Assembly: GCA_964019425.1 (NCBI GenBank)
Contig: OZ025835.1
Location: forward strand, 713,004 to 777,003
Reading direction: 5' to 3'
DNA from: Flectonema sp. DT1601
Taxonomy: Eukaryota; Euglenozoa; Diplonemea; Diplonemida; Diplonemidae
DNA length: 64,000 nucleotides
The position numbers and the translations under genes are program-made. Below, piece by piece: positions 38,081 through 47,595 of the stretch (its first letter is position 1; every line of letters begins with the position of its first letter). Under the pieces are notes generated by a model that did not search any database, had not been told where the DNA came from, and saw only the letters and a program-made list of their open reading frames with translations.

Positions 38081-38229
38081 AAAGAAAAGACTCTTTCAAC
38101 TTAAATTCCTTACTGCCTTACTAATAATTTGTTGACAAGTCTTTTGGTTTTATTCTTCTTCAAAAATGTTAGTTAATAGTCACTCTGATTTATGAAATGT
38201 TTTTTACAGTTAATTACCACCTGCCAATC

Positions 38230-40956
38230 ATGAAGTTACTCAGGATTACTGCACTGGCCACGATGCTGGGATTGTCTAGTGCTGTTTGCGCTACCGCATC
38301 TACTGACAGCAACTACGTGTGCATGATTACAGGAGCTGGCATCAACGTTCACTGGAGGACTGATACGGCTGGGAACTTCTACGACATGTTGGTGGATGCT
38401 CCACAGACTGGTGCTGCTGGATACGCAGCCGTTGGGTGGAACCCAACCAACCCGACAGGCAACAGAATGATTGGCTCCACTATTTTGATGGGAGCAACTT
38501 CTGATCTGAACACCGTTAGGATGTACTCACCGACAAACACCAACGGGGCCAACATCCTCGCCACTGAAGCAAACATCCCGTCGACCATTACGCAAACAGC
38601 GATTGCATCTGCCAACAATCGTATCACACTCCGCTTCCGCAGGACTGGTGTCAGCACGGGCAACTTGTTGACCATCTTTGCCTTTGGAAACACGGGAACC
38701 TTGTCTAACCACGGACAAAGCGGAAGGGCTGCCCAAACTATCGACTTGGCTGATGGAGTTGCGATCCCTGCCCCGACTTGCACGGCTTCTACTGACAGCA
38801 ACTTCGTGTGCATGATTTCAGGAGCTGGCATCAATGTTCACTGGAGGACTAATAGAGTTGGGAACTACTACGACATGTTGGTGGATGCTCCACAGACTGG
38901 TGCTGCTGGATACGCCGCCGTTGGGTGGAACCCAACCAACCCGACAGGCAACAGAATGATTGGCTCCACCATTTTGATGGGAGGAACTTCCGATCTGAAC
39001 ACCGTTAGGATGTACTCACCGGCAAACACCAACGGGGCCAACATCCTCGCCACAGAAGCAAACATCCCGTCGTCCATTACGCAAACAGCGATCGCATCTG
39101 CCAACAATCGTATCACACTCCGCTTCCGCAGGACTGGTGTCAGCACGGGCAACTTGTTGACCATCTTTGCCTTTGGAAACACTGGAACCTTGTCTAACCA
39201 CGGACAAAGCGGAAGGGCTGCCCAAACTATCAACTTGGCTTCTGTACCAGCTTGCACTGCTTCTACTGACAGCAACTTCGTGTGCATGATTTCAGGAGCT
39301 GGCATCAATGTTCACTGGAGGACTAATAGAGCTGGGAACTACTACGACATGTTGGTGGATGCTCCACAGACTGGTGCTAATGGATACGCCGCCGTTGGGT
39401 GGAACCCAACCAACCCGACGGGCAACAGAATGACTGGCTCCACTATTTTGATGGGAGGAACTTCTGATCTGAACACCGTTAGGATGTACTCACCGGCAAA
39501 CACCAACGGGGCCAACATCCTCGCCACTGAAGCAAACATCCCGTCGTCCATTACGCAAACAGCGATTGTATCTGCCAACAATCGTATCACACTCCGGTTC
39601 CGCAGGACTGGTGTCAGCACGGGCAACTTGTTGACCATCTTTGCCTTTGGAAACACCGGAACCTTGTCTAACCACGGACAAAGCGGAAGGGCTGCCCAAA
39701 CTATCAGCTTGGCTTCTGTACCGGCCACTGTACCTACTTGCACGGCTTCTACTGACAGCAACTTCGTGTGCATGATTTCAGGTGCTGGCATCAATGTTCA
39801 CTGGAGGACTAATGCAGCTGGGAACTACTACGACATGTTGGTGGATGCTCCACAGACTGGTGCTAATGGATACGCCGCCGTTGGGTGGAACCCAACCAAC
39901 CCGACAGGCAACAGAATGATTGGCTCCACCATTTTGATGGCAGGAACTTCTGATCTGAACACCGTTAGGATGTACTCACCGACAAACACCAACGGGGCCA
40001 ACATCCTCGCCACAGAAGCAAACATCCCGTCGTCCATTACGCAAACAGCGATTGCATCTGCCAACAATCGTATCACACTCCGCTTCCGCAGGACTGGTGT
40101 CAGCACGGGCAACTTGTTGACCATCTTTGCCTTTGGAAACACTGGAACCTTGTCTAACCACGGACAAAGCGGAAGGGCTGCCGCAACTATCAACTTGGCT
40201 TCAGAACCTGCGACCCCTGCTCCTACCACTGCACCCCTACCGACTTGCATGGCATCGACTCTCGTTCAAACGGGTTCCACTAATTATCAATGCATGAAGG
40301 CTTTGGCAAATGGAGTTATTTTTCACTGGAACATGGCCACGACCGGAACAACTGGCATCGCTGTGACCAGCACTAACGTCAACGGTTGGTTTGCGGTCGC
40401 GTTCCCCACCAACGCTGGAGCCATGGCCCCTGCCACTTCTGTTGCGATGAGCAGTGCCACCACTGCGGGTATTTACTCGATCACTACCAAGTCAGCAGCC
40501 GGAATCACGGCCACTACGTCCACTGTCGTCGACACCCCGACCGTCGAAACGGCCAACGGTCTTCGTATTCTGAGATACAACGCTGCTGTTTCTATTCTTA
40601 CGGCAAACAAGGCCGTCAACTACGCATTCCACTCGTCAGAGATTGGATTTCCTGTGAACATTCACAGCACCAGGGGATCGGGAACTGTTGATTTCGTGAG
40701 CCCTCCGACTACGACATCCCCTGGAAACCCTCCCGTCACTCCGAGAACTCCAGCAACTACGGCACCGGTAGTTGTAGTAGATAGCGATGATAGTTTATCT
40801 GGTGGAGCTATTGCAGGTATTGTTATCGGTTCTGTGGCGTTTGTGGTTATCGTTGCTGTAGTTGTCTACTGTTTCTGCTTGAAGCAAAAGGAACCAGTGG
40901 ATGTGGAAGAAAAGGACGCTGGAAACAACGCGAACAGCAGTCCTGATCGAGTTTAG
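38230..40956 (+). CDS. Surface DOMON protein, four type A + one type B domains
   Basis: 908 residues from the Met at 38230 (the upstream ATG at 38197 lies before the acceptor AG at 38209 and is not used). Signal peptide, four type A domains, a Pro/Thr linker, one type B domain (from about residue 672), membrane segment near 858-884, and an acidic tail. The tail reads NNANSSPDRV, closer to the NNANSSPDQV of the 736-residue genes than to the NADSSPDQV of its two neighbours, so the 3' end looks exchanged between subfamilies. The 3' flank also departs from that of its neighbours straight after the stop and lacks the downstream element. One type A Met-containing segment has a changed residue (RMTGS for RMIGS), but the proposed heme Met is kept. 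Confidence 0.9.
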   Translation: MKLLRITALATMLGLSSAVCATASTDSNYVCMITGAGINVHWRTDTAGNFYDMLVDAPQTGAAGYAAVGWNPTNPTGNRMIGSTILMGATSDLNTVRMYSPTNTNGANILATEANIPSTITQTAIASANNRITLRFRRTGVSTGNLLTIFAFGNTGTLSNHGQSGRAAQTIDLADGVAIPAPTCTASTDSNFVCMISGAGINVHWRTNRVGNYYDMLVDAPQTGAAGYAAVGWNPTNPTGNRMIGSTILMGGTSDLNTVRMYSPANTNGANILATEANIPSSITQTAIASANNRITLRFRRTGVSTGNLLTIFAFGNTGTLSNHGQSGRAAQTINLASVPACTASTDSNFVCMISGAGINVHWRTNRAGNYYDMLVDAPQTGANGYAAVGWNPTNPTGNRMTGSTILMGGTSDLNTVRMYSPANTNGANILATEANIPSSITQTAIVSANNRITLRFRRTGVSTGNLLTIFAFGNTGTLSNHGQSGRAAQTISLASVPATVPTCTASTDSNFVCMISGAGINVHWRTNAAGNYYDMLVDAPQTGANGYAAVGWNPTNPTGNRMIGSTILMAGTSDLNTVRMYSPTNTNGANILATEANIPSSITQTAIASANNRITLRFRRTGVSTGNLLTIFAFGNTGTLSNHGQSGRAAATINLASEPATPAPTTAPLPTCMASTLVQTGSTNYQCMKALANGVIFHWNMATTGTTGIAVTSTNVNGWFAVAFPTNAGAMAPATSVAMSSATTAGIYSITTKSAAGITATTSTVVDTPTVETANGLRILRYNAAVSILTANKAVNYAFHSSEIGFPVNIHSTRGSGTVDFVSPPTTTSPGNPPVTPRTPATTAPVVVVDSDDSLSGGAIAGIVIGSVAFVVIVAVVVYCFCLKQKEPVDVEEKDAGNNANSSPDRV

Positions 40957-41209
40957 GTTGTTTTTCTTTAAGAGTTCTAGGATTCTATGAGTTATTTATT
41001 AGCTTCTATTTGTTTGTCAAATTCTACGAAAAAAATTAATTTGTAATTAATTTATTTGTAGCAGACATTAATTTTCTGTTTTGTAATTTTATATTGATAT
41101 CAACATACCATAAAATGTTTAACAAAATCAAAACATTCTTTTGAATTTGTTCCAACTTTTTGTGTTTTAATGTTGTCTATATTTCTCCCTGTTTTTCGTA
41201 TTCGTGTCT

Positions 41210-41357
41210 TTAATTAGAACAACAAGTACTGTGCAAATATGAACCGATGGATCTTGTTTGAGTCTTTCGCTGCCCTTAGCGGTGAGGACGAAGCAGTTGG
41301 TCCTTTGCGTGTTTGAGCGCAGTTAGTACTAACGTCTTGCGAAGTATGAATACCTCG
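41210..41357 (+). repeat. 148-base conserved intergenic element, copy d, without a gene
   Basis: Gap-free match to the other copies with about five substitutions, including CGCTGCCC for CGCTGCAC and one change that unpairs a base of the terminal stem. No DOMON gene follows within 2.6 kb. Confidence 0.8.
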
Positions 41358-43069
41358 AAAGAAAAGACTCTTTCAACTTAAATTCCTTACTGCCTTATTG
41401 ATTATTGTTTGACATGTCTTTTGGTGTTATATTTGTATTTTTCAAACAGAACCAATAAATATTTTAGCTGAAGGGTTGCTGAAGTTTTGAAAGTGATGGA
41501 CTGACTGTTTTAGTGGTCTCTGAAATTAATAAAAAAAACATTTATATAGTTTATTGACGACCACCGAATTTTAGATTTCTTTTTTAGCTGACATTTATTT
41601 TCTTAATTATTAGTGTTCTTAATTCATACGAACTAGTGAAAGGAAACTAGTGTCCACATATCTATAAAACAACCTTGTGCCACCAGTGAACAGCTCGTTT
41701 TGTGATTGTCTTCCATAACAAAAAATTCTGCTTCTCCTTTACGTCTTGAGCCCCACTGCTTCCTTGTGTAGAATGTTGGATGGGTTGTAGCTTAAAATAA
41801 ACGGGTGGGTAACAACAGGGTGTCAATAAAGTACTCTACAAAAGGGGGGGATATTTATTCTCTCGGTCTCTGATGATTATTAGACGATTCAAATTTACTT
41901 TCGGGAGTTCATCCTTTTCTCTGTAAATCTTAGAATGCCAAAGAAAAAAACGATCGGACAGCATTTGACCCCCTAGTAGCTATAAAGCATCCACAAGGAA
42001 AACCTGTTACAACGCTACAGGTAAGAAAAGGAAGAAAGCGCCGAAAAAAAAAGACAGAGCCCGGACAGATTCCCACGAAATGGCTAAAGTTGAAAATAAC
42101 AAAAATAAAACAAAATCTTACCAATTGTAATCTGTGATATACACAAACAGCTTCAACTTGATATCATGAAAGGCTTGTCGTTTACAAGAATATCCACTGG
42201 GTACGTCAAGTTATGTGAAGCAAACTGTCGAAAGGCTATGTATAAATATTTATAATAGCACTTAATGAATTGAAAACCAAAGGTTAGAGAAAAAGGAAAC
42301 AGTTGTTTACACTATGTCACTTGTTTTCCCAATCAAATTATCTTTTAACATTACAGAACATTAAAAACAAGCTTGTTTATAATAAATACAAACACAACCA
42401 AACTATAAACCAACCTACGAGACATTCATTCATTGAAAAAGTAATAAATTTAATTACAGGGAACACAAACAATCTAAAATTTTAAAATATTTTATTTTTT
42501 TATTTATTTATTCCATTTATTTTGTTTTCTTTTCTCTATAGTTATCCTCGTATCACTTCCTGACAACAATCGGACAAGGTGGAAAGCTGACAATAGGCAT
42601 ACTGTGTTCATTATGCCCCGTCAGCCGAAGCTATAATAAAACAATCCTAATAAGATTGAGAGTCTAATTACGTTGCTGTTGTCCTCGTAGCTCAGGAGAG
42701 TCAACCCGATGGTCTTTAGTTTGTTGTATCACCGATGCACAGTATGCAATATATTGGACTTCCTTATCTATCTATCTATAAATAAGGCTACTGAAACTAC
42801 GTATTCCACAGTGTATTATAGAACAGCAGAATAATGTGTTTTTATAATTTTTCTTTTTTTATATTTTATTTTGGTGCACTTTTTTATAATAAACTCATAT
42901 TCTATCTATAGGGACAAGTAGTATAAGATTAAGGCTCCTGAACACTACATATTCTATTGCCCTTTTGATGTTAGGAAACTGCAGAAATGAATACTTTTCT
43001 TTTACTAATCCCTACTTTTCTTATTCTCACATTTCTGTTCTAAAATTAATGATACTATCTATCTATCTA

Positions 43070-43153
43070 TTTTAATCTTAGCCCGAAACCAACTTGTTTG
43101 TTGTCCTACGAAATTTTGCCTTTTTTTTGATTGACTGATAATTATTAATACTA
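43070..43153 (+). repeat. 84-base direct repeat, left copy
   Basis: Identical by eye to 43569-43652. It contains GTTTGTTGTCCTACGAA and TGACTGATAATTATTAATACT, both also found near 25047-25125. A CTAT microsatellite lies directly before it. Confidence 0.85.
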
Positions 43154-43568
43154 ACTCTGGTCACTACCACGCGGGACTCGCTTAGGGTCTACCGGTGGCT
43201 CTGGCCTTGTGCGAAAATACTGCACCCGGGTGCCGAAAGAAGCATCTTCGTACGTCTGGCGGTGCCCCGAGTCTCGGACACCTCTATAGAGTACTGTTTG
43301 AGCATGAGTGGAAACCTTTTTATTTTATTATTATTCATCCCCCCATAAACATAACTCAGCCCCACTCATTTTGTTGGTATTCCGCGTTCACTGATATATT
43401 TATATAGGGGGACTGTGTTAAATGGTAAAAGAAATAACCATGTTGACGTGGTTCCCTTGGCTGAGAAGGGCAAACGCGATGAGTAGGACAGGCCTGACAC
43501 CGCAGTGTCCCCCTTGCTTTCTTCGCTGAAGAGGGCTGGGTAAGGGGAATGGTCCGAAGAAAGATTGT

Positions 43569-43652
43569 TTTTAATCTTAGCCCGAAACCAACTTGTTTGT
43601 TGTCCTACGAAATTTTGCCTTTTTTTTGATTGACTGATAATTATTAATACTA
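43569..43652 (+). repeat. 84-base direct repeat, right copy
   Basis: Second copy, 499 bases from the first, with a CTAT microsatellite directly after it. The 415 bases between the repeats are GC-richer than the surroundings and unrelated to anything else I recognise here. Confidence 0.85.
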
Positions 43653-43867
43653 TCTATCTATCTAAAACGGCTATTACGGTCAAGCTCAACAGATATATAA
43701 GAAATTACTAAAATAATACAAACTACACACACTTCTGATACTACACTCTTTTACTACAAGGAACTGAAAGGGTTTTACCGTCACATAAAGTTAGGCATGA
43801 CTATGCAGTGTGTGCAAGACACTTTGTAGAGACGCTCAAACAGGAACTTACTAACACTGCTTTCAAT

Positions 43868-44028
43868 AGCAGTGTGTCGGGTGGCGATTCGTCGTTCCAA
43901 CAATTAAGCTGATGCAATTATTGTTTGTTGGTTTCTTGAGAAGTAGTTGTTGGATTAAGTACGGTAATTAAAACATTATATTCTTTTCTCACAGATTTAA
44001 CAACACTCAAATCGACTCAAACTAAACA
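43868..44028 (+). promoter_or_regulatory. Conserved 161-base 5' flank of the 736-residue DOMON family
   Basis: From AGCAGTGTGTCGGG to the ATG, this stretch is the same before all six family members (also at 48461, 51574, 54687, 57800 and 60912), while the first copy has unrelated sequence further upstream. It ends with a TTCTTTTCTCACAG acceptor 35 bases before the ATG (AG at 43994). It likely holds the signals for mRNA formation. In the first copy only, ACACTGCT before it makes an 8-bp hairpin with AGCAGTGT. Confidence 0.7.
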
Positions 44029-46239
44029 ATGAAGTTACTCAGGGTTACTGCACTGGCCACGATGCTGGGATTGTCTAGTGCTGTTTGCGCTACCGCATCT
44101 ACTGACAGCAACTACGTGTGCATGATTTCAGGTGCTGGCATCAACGTTCACTGGAAGACTGATACGGCTGGGAACTACTACGAAATGATGGTTGACGCTC
44201 CAAAGCCTGGTGCTACTGGATACGCCGCCGTTGGGTGGAACCCAACCAACCCGACAGGCAACAAAATGTTTGGCGCCACCGTTATGATGGGATCAACTGC
44301 TGATCTGAACACCGTGAAGAGGTACTTACCGACAAACACCAACGCGGCCAACATCATCGCCACCGAAACAGCCATCCCGTCGACCATTACGCAAACAGCG
44401 ATTACGTCCACCAGCACCCGCCTCACAGTCAAGTTCCGCAGGACTGGTGTCAGCACGGGCAACTTGTTGACCATCTTTGCCTTTGGAGCCACCGGAGCCT
44501 TGTCCAACCACGGGACTGGCGGAAGGGGTACCGCAACCATCTCCTTGGCTGATGGAATTCCTATCCCGGCTTGCACGGCTTCTACTGACAGCAACTTCGT
44601 GTGCATGATTACAGGTGCTGGCATGAACGTTCACTGGAAGACTGATACGGCTGGGAACTACTACGAAATGATGGTTGACGCTCCAAAGCCTGGTGCTACT
44701 GGATACGCCGCCGTTGGGTGGAACCCAACCAACCCGACAGGCAACAAAATGTTTGGCGCCACCGTTATGATGGGATCAACTGCTGATCTGAACACCGTGA
44801 AGAGGTACTTACCGACAAACACCAACGCGGCCAACATCATCGCCACCGAAACAGCCATCCCGTCGACCATTACGCAAACAGCGATTACGTCCACCAGCAC
44901 CCGCCTCACAGTCAAGTTCCGCAGGACTGGTGTCAGCACGGGCAGCTTGTTGACCATCTTTGCCTTTGGAGCCACCGGAGCCTTGTCCAACCACGGGACC
45001 GGCGGAAGGGCTGCCGCAACTATCAACTTGGCTTCAGTACCTGCGACCCCTGCTCCTACCACTGCACCGGTTTGCACGGCATCGACTCTCGTTCACACGG
45101 GTACCACTAATTATCAATGCATGAAGGCTTTGACAAACGGAGTTGTTATTCACTGGAACATGGCCACGACCGGAACTACTGCCATCGCTGCGACCAGCAC
45201 GAACGTCAACGGTTGGTTTGCGGTCGCGTTCCCTACCAACGCTGGAGCCATGGCCCCTGCCACCTCTGTTGCGATGAGCAGTGCCACCGCTGCGGGTATT
45301 TACGCGATCACTGCCAAGTCAGCAGCCGGAATCGCGACCACCACGTCCACTGTCGTCGACACCCCGACCGTCGAAACGGCCAACGGTCTTCGTATTCTGA
45401 GATACAACGCTGCTGTTTCTATTCTTACGGCAAACATGGCCGTCAACTACGCATTCCACTCGTCAGAGATTGGATTTCCTGTGAACATTCACAGCACCAG
45501 GGGATCGGGAACTGTTGATTTCGTGAATCCTCCGACTACTCCTTCTCCTACGGCTTGCACGGCATCGACTCTCATTCGAACGGGTACCACGAGATACAAC
45601 TGCATGAAGGCCCTGACAACTGCCGTGACTATGCATTGGGACAGGGCCACGACCGGAACAACTGCCATCGCTGCGACCAGCACGAACGTCAACGGTTGGT
45701 TTGCGGTCGCGTTCCCTACCAACGCTGGAGCCATGGCCCCTGCCACTTCTGTTGCGATGAGCAGTGCCACCACTGCGGGTATTTACGCGATCACTGCCAA
45801 GTCAGCAGCCGGAATCGCGACCACCACGTCCACTGTCGTCGACACCCCGACCGTCGAAACGGCCAACGGTCTTCGTATTCTGAGATACAACGCTGCTGTT
45901 TCTATTCTTACGGCAAACATGCCCGTCAACTTCGCATTCCACTCGTCAGAGATTGGATTTCCTGTGAACATTCACACCACCAGAGGATCGGGAACTGTTG
46001 ATTTTATGGACCCTACAACAGCTCCGGCCACAACAGCTCCCGTTCCTGCAACAACCCCGTCCCCAAGCGATGATAGTTTATCTGGTGGAGCTATTGCAGG
46101 TATTGTTATCGGTTCTGTGGCGTTTGCAGTTATCGTTATTTTGGTTGTCTACTGTTTCTGCTGCAAGGAGGAGGAACCAGTGGAAGCTGAAGAAGAAGAT
46201 GAGGCGAACAACAGGAACAGCAGTCCTGATCAGGTTTAA
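44029..46239 (+). CDS. 736-residue surface DOMON protein (2A+2B), copy 1
   Basis: Signal peptide (about 1-18, MKLLRVTALATMLGLSSA), two type A DOMON domains (about 20-178 and 180-335), an Ala/Pro/Thr linker, two type B DOMON domains (from Cys349 and Cys510), a Thr/Pro linker, one membrane segment (about 686-709) and a 24-residue acidic tail ending SSPDQV. In the first type A domain the proposed heme ligands are Met80 and His161. This is a type I surface protein with up to four b hemes, probably passing electrons along its length or binding a redox ligand. It differs from the five following copies at two residues I can see, Ile642 (Val in the others) and Arg729 (Ala), uses TAA instead of TAG, and its sequence past the stop codon is unrelated to theirs. 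Confidence 0.93.
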   Translation: MKLLRVTALATMLGLSSAVCATASTDSNYVCMISGAGINVHWKTDTAGNYYEMMVDAPKPGATGYAAVGWNPTNPTGNKMFGATVMMGSTADLNTVKRYLPTNTNAANIIATETAIPSTITQTAITSTSTRLTVKFRRTGVSTGNLLTIFAFGATGALSNHGTGGRGTATISLADGIPIPACTASTDSNFVCMITGAGMNVHWKTDTAGNYYEMMVDAPKPGATGYAAVGWNPTNPTGNKMFGATVMMGSTADLNTVKRYLPTNTNAANIIATETAIPSTITQTAITSTSTRLTVKFRRTGVSTGSLLTIFAFGATGALSNHGTGGRAAATINLASVPATPAPTTAPVCTASTLVHTGTTNYQCMKALTNGVVIHWNMATTGTTAIAATSTNVNGWFAVAFPTNAGAMAPATSVAMSSATAAGIYAITAKSAAGIATTTSTVVDTPTVETANGLRILRYNAAVSILTANMAVNYAFHSSEIGFPVNIHSTRGSGTVDFVNPPTTPSPTACTASTLIRTGTTRYNCMKALTTAVTMHWDRATTGTTAIAATSTNVNGWFAVAFPTNAGAMAPATSVAMSSATTAGIYAITAKSAAGIATTTSTVVDTPTVETANGLRILRYNAAVSILTANMPVNFAFHSSEIGFPVNIHTTRGSGTVDFMDPTTAPATTAPVPATTPSPSDDSLSGGAIAGIVIGSVAFAVIVILVVYCFCCKEEEPVEAEEEDEANNRNSSPDQV

Positions 46240-46807
46240 GTATGATTTGAAGAGTTTTAAGGAAATTGATAAGAAGATCTGATTTTCTGACAATTATATA
46301 AAAATTATCAACTCTGTTATTATTTATCAAATACTATTAAGGTGGAATGTACGAGGAGAGTTTTTCTAATTAAGTTTTGAGAATTTGACATCCCCAACAA
46401 GTAATACGATTTAATAAGAAGTAGTCTATGACCTTGGATTCTAGATGTCTTTGTGTAGTCATATTCGATATTCCAAAAAGTAAAAATGTAAAATTTTTGT
46501 TTTAGTTCTTACGAATGACCCTGGTAAGTAACTCTAGTATTCCTTCCGATCAGTATGAACATTCCTGTCTGCAGTTCATGAAAAGATCAACTGGCATATC
46601 ATTCAATCGATAAATATATTTTATTCCGCTCTTTTTTAAAACCTTCGCTGCTCTCGTGGCGAGATGATATTTGTTCTTCTGAGTTCTGGTATTTGGAGCA
46701 GTTAAATCTCATCTCATTTACTTTTATTCAGGTTTTTATGATCAGAATATGTTGAAGTTATGTCATTCGTACCAGCTGCTTCCTTAGACAATTCTGCTTG
46801 TCTAGGT

Positions 46808-46839
<32 letters not shown>

Positions 46840-47411
46840 AACGTCGCTATGAACGCTTGGCTGCCACAAGCCAGTTATCCCTGTGGTAATTTTTCTGTCA
46901 CCTCCGGCTTCATCCCTTGAACATGAGCGAGACCAAAGGATCGTTAGGCCATGCTTTCACACCGTGGATCGGTACTGAAGATCGCGTATCGAGCAAGCTT
47001 TTACCCTTATGCTCTACGTGAGATTTCTGTTCTCACTGAGCTTGCCTTAGGACACCTGCGTTAATGTGTAACAGATGTGCCGCCCCAGCCAAACTCCCCA
47101 CCTGACTGGTGTCTCCAGACGAGGGGCCACGAGCCGAAGGGACCCTAACCTCCGAAGAGGCAGCTGCCGTTCCCCCATCATTGGATAAGTAAAGCGACGA
47201 TAAGAGTAATGGTATTTCATTGTTGGTAAACCTCCCACCTATAACTACACCCCCTATGTCACTGCACAAAGTCAGACTAGAGTCAAACTCAACAGGGTCT
47301 TCTTTCCCCGCTGACAGTTTCAAGTCCGTTCCCTTGACTGCTGTTTCGCCAGATAGTAGGTAGGGACAGAAGGAATCTCATTGGTCCATTCATGCGCGTC
47401 TTTAATTAGAA

Positions 47412-47471
<60 letters not shown>

Positions 47472-47549
47472 ACCTGATCTCTCAGCGTTGACATTCAGGG
47501 CACAGAGAGCCACACCGTTATCTACATGTGTCCTCGGAGCCAATCCTTT

Positions 47550-47595
<46 letters not shown>

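Larger units (their letters stand above)
37516..38229. other. Intergenic region repeated from 33592-34305
   Basis: Nearly identical to the preceding intergenic region and of the same 714-base length. It includes the downstream element (37558-37617), copy c of the 148-base element (37933-38080) and the acceptor ending at 38209. Confidence 0.78.
40957..44028. other. 3-kb gene-free region with repeats
   Basis: No convincing gene. It holds a fourth copy of the DOMON 5' flank with the 148-base element (41210-41357) but no DOMON gene after it, AT-rich DNA, CTAT microsatellites (about 42768-42782, 43055-43070, 43652-43662), two related blocks near 42786-42815 and 42930-42960, and a pair of 84-base direct repeats. 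A short basic frame at 41936-41980 ends at once. The last 161 bases (43868-44028) are the conserved 5' flank of the 736-residue family. Confidence 0.65.

Noticed and set aside
42303-42485. 60-codon open frame and the short basic frame near 41936
   Set aside because: AT-rich, short, without an acceptor or recognisable domain.
43154-43568. 5S rRNA, SRP RNA or RNase P RNA in the GC-richer insert
   Set aside because: I could not match the conserved cores of any of these RNAs.
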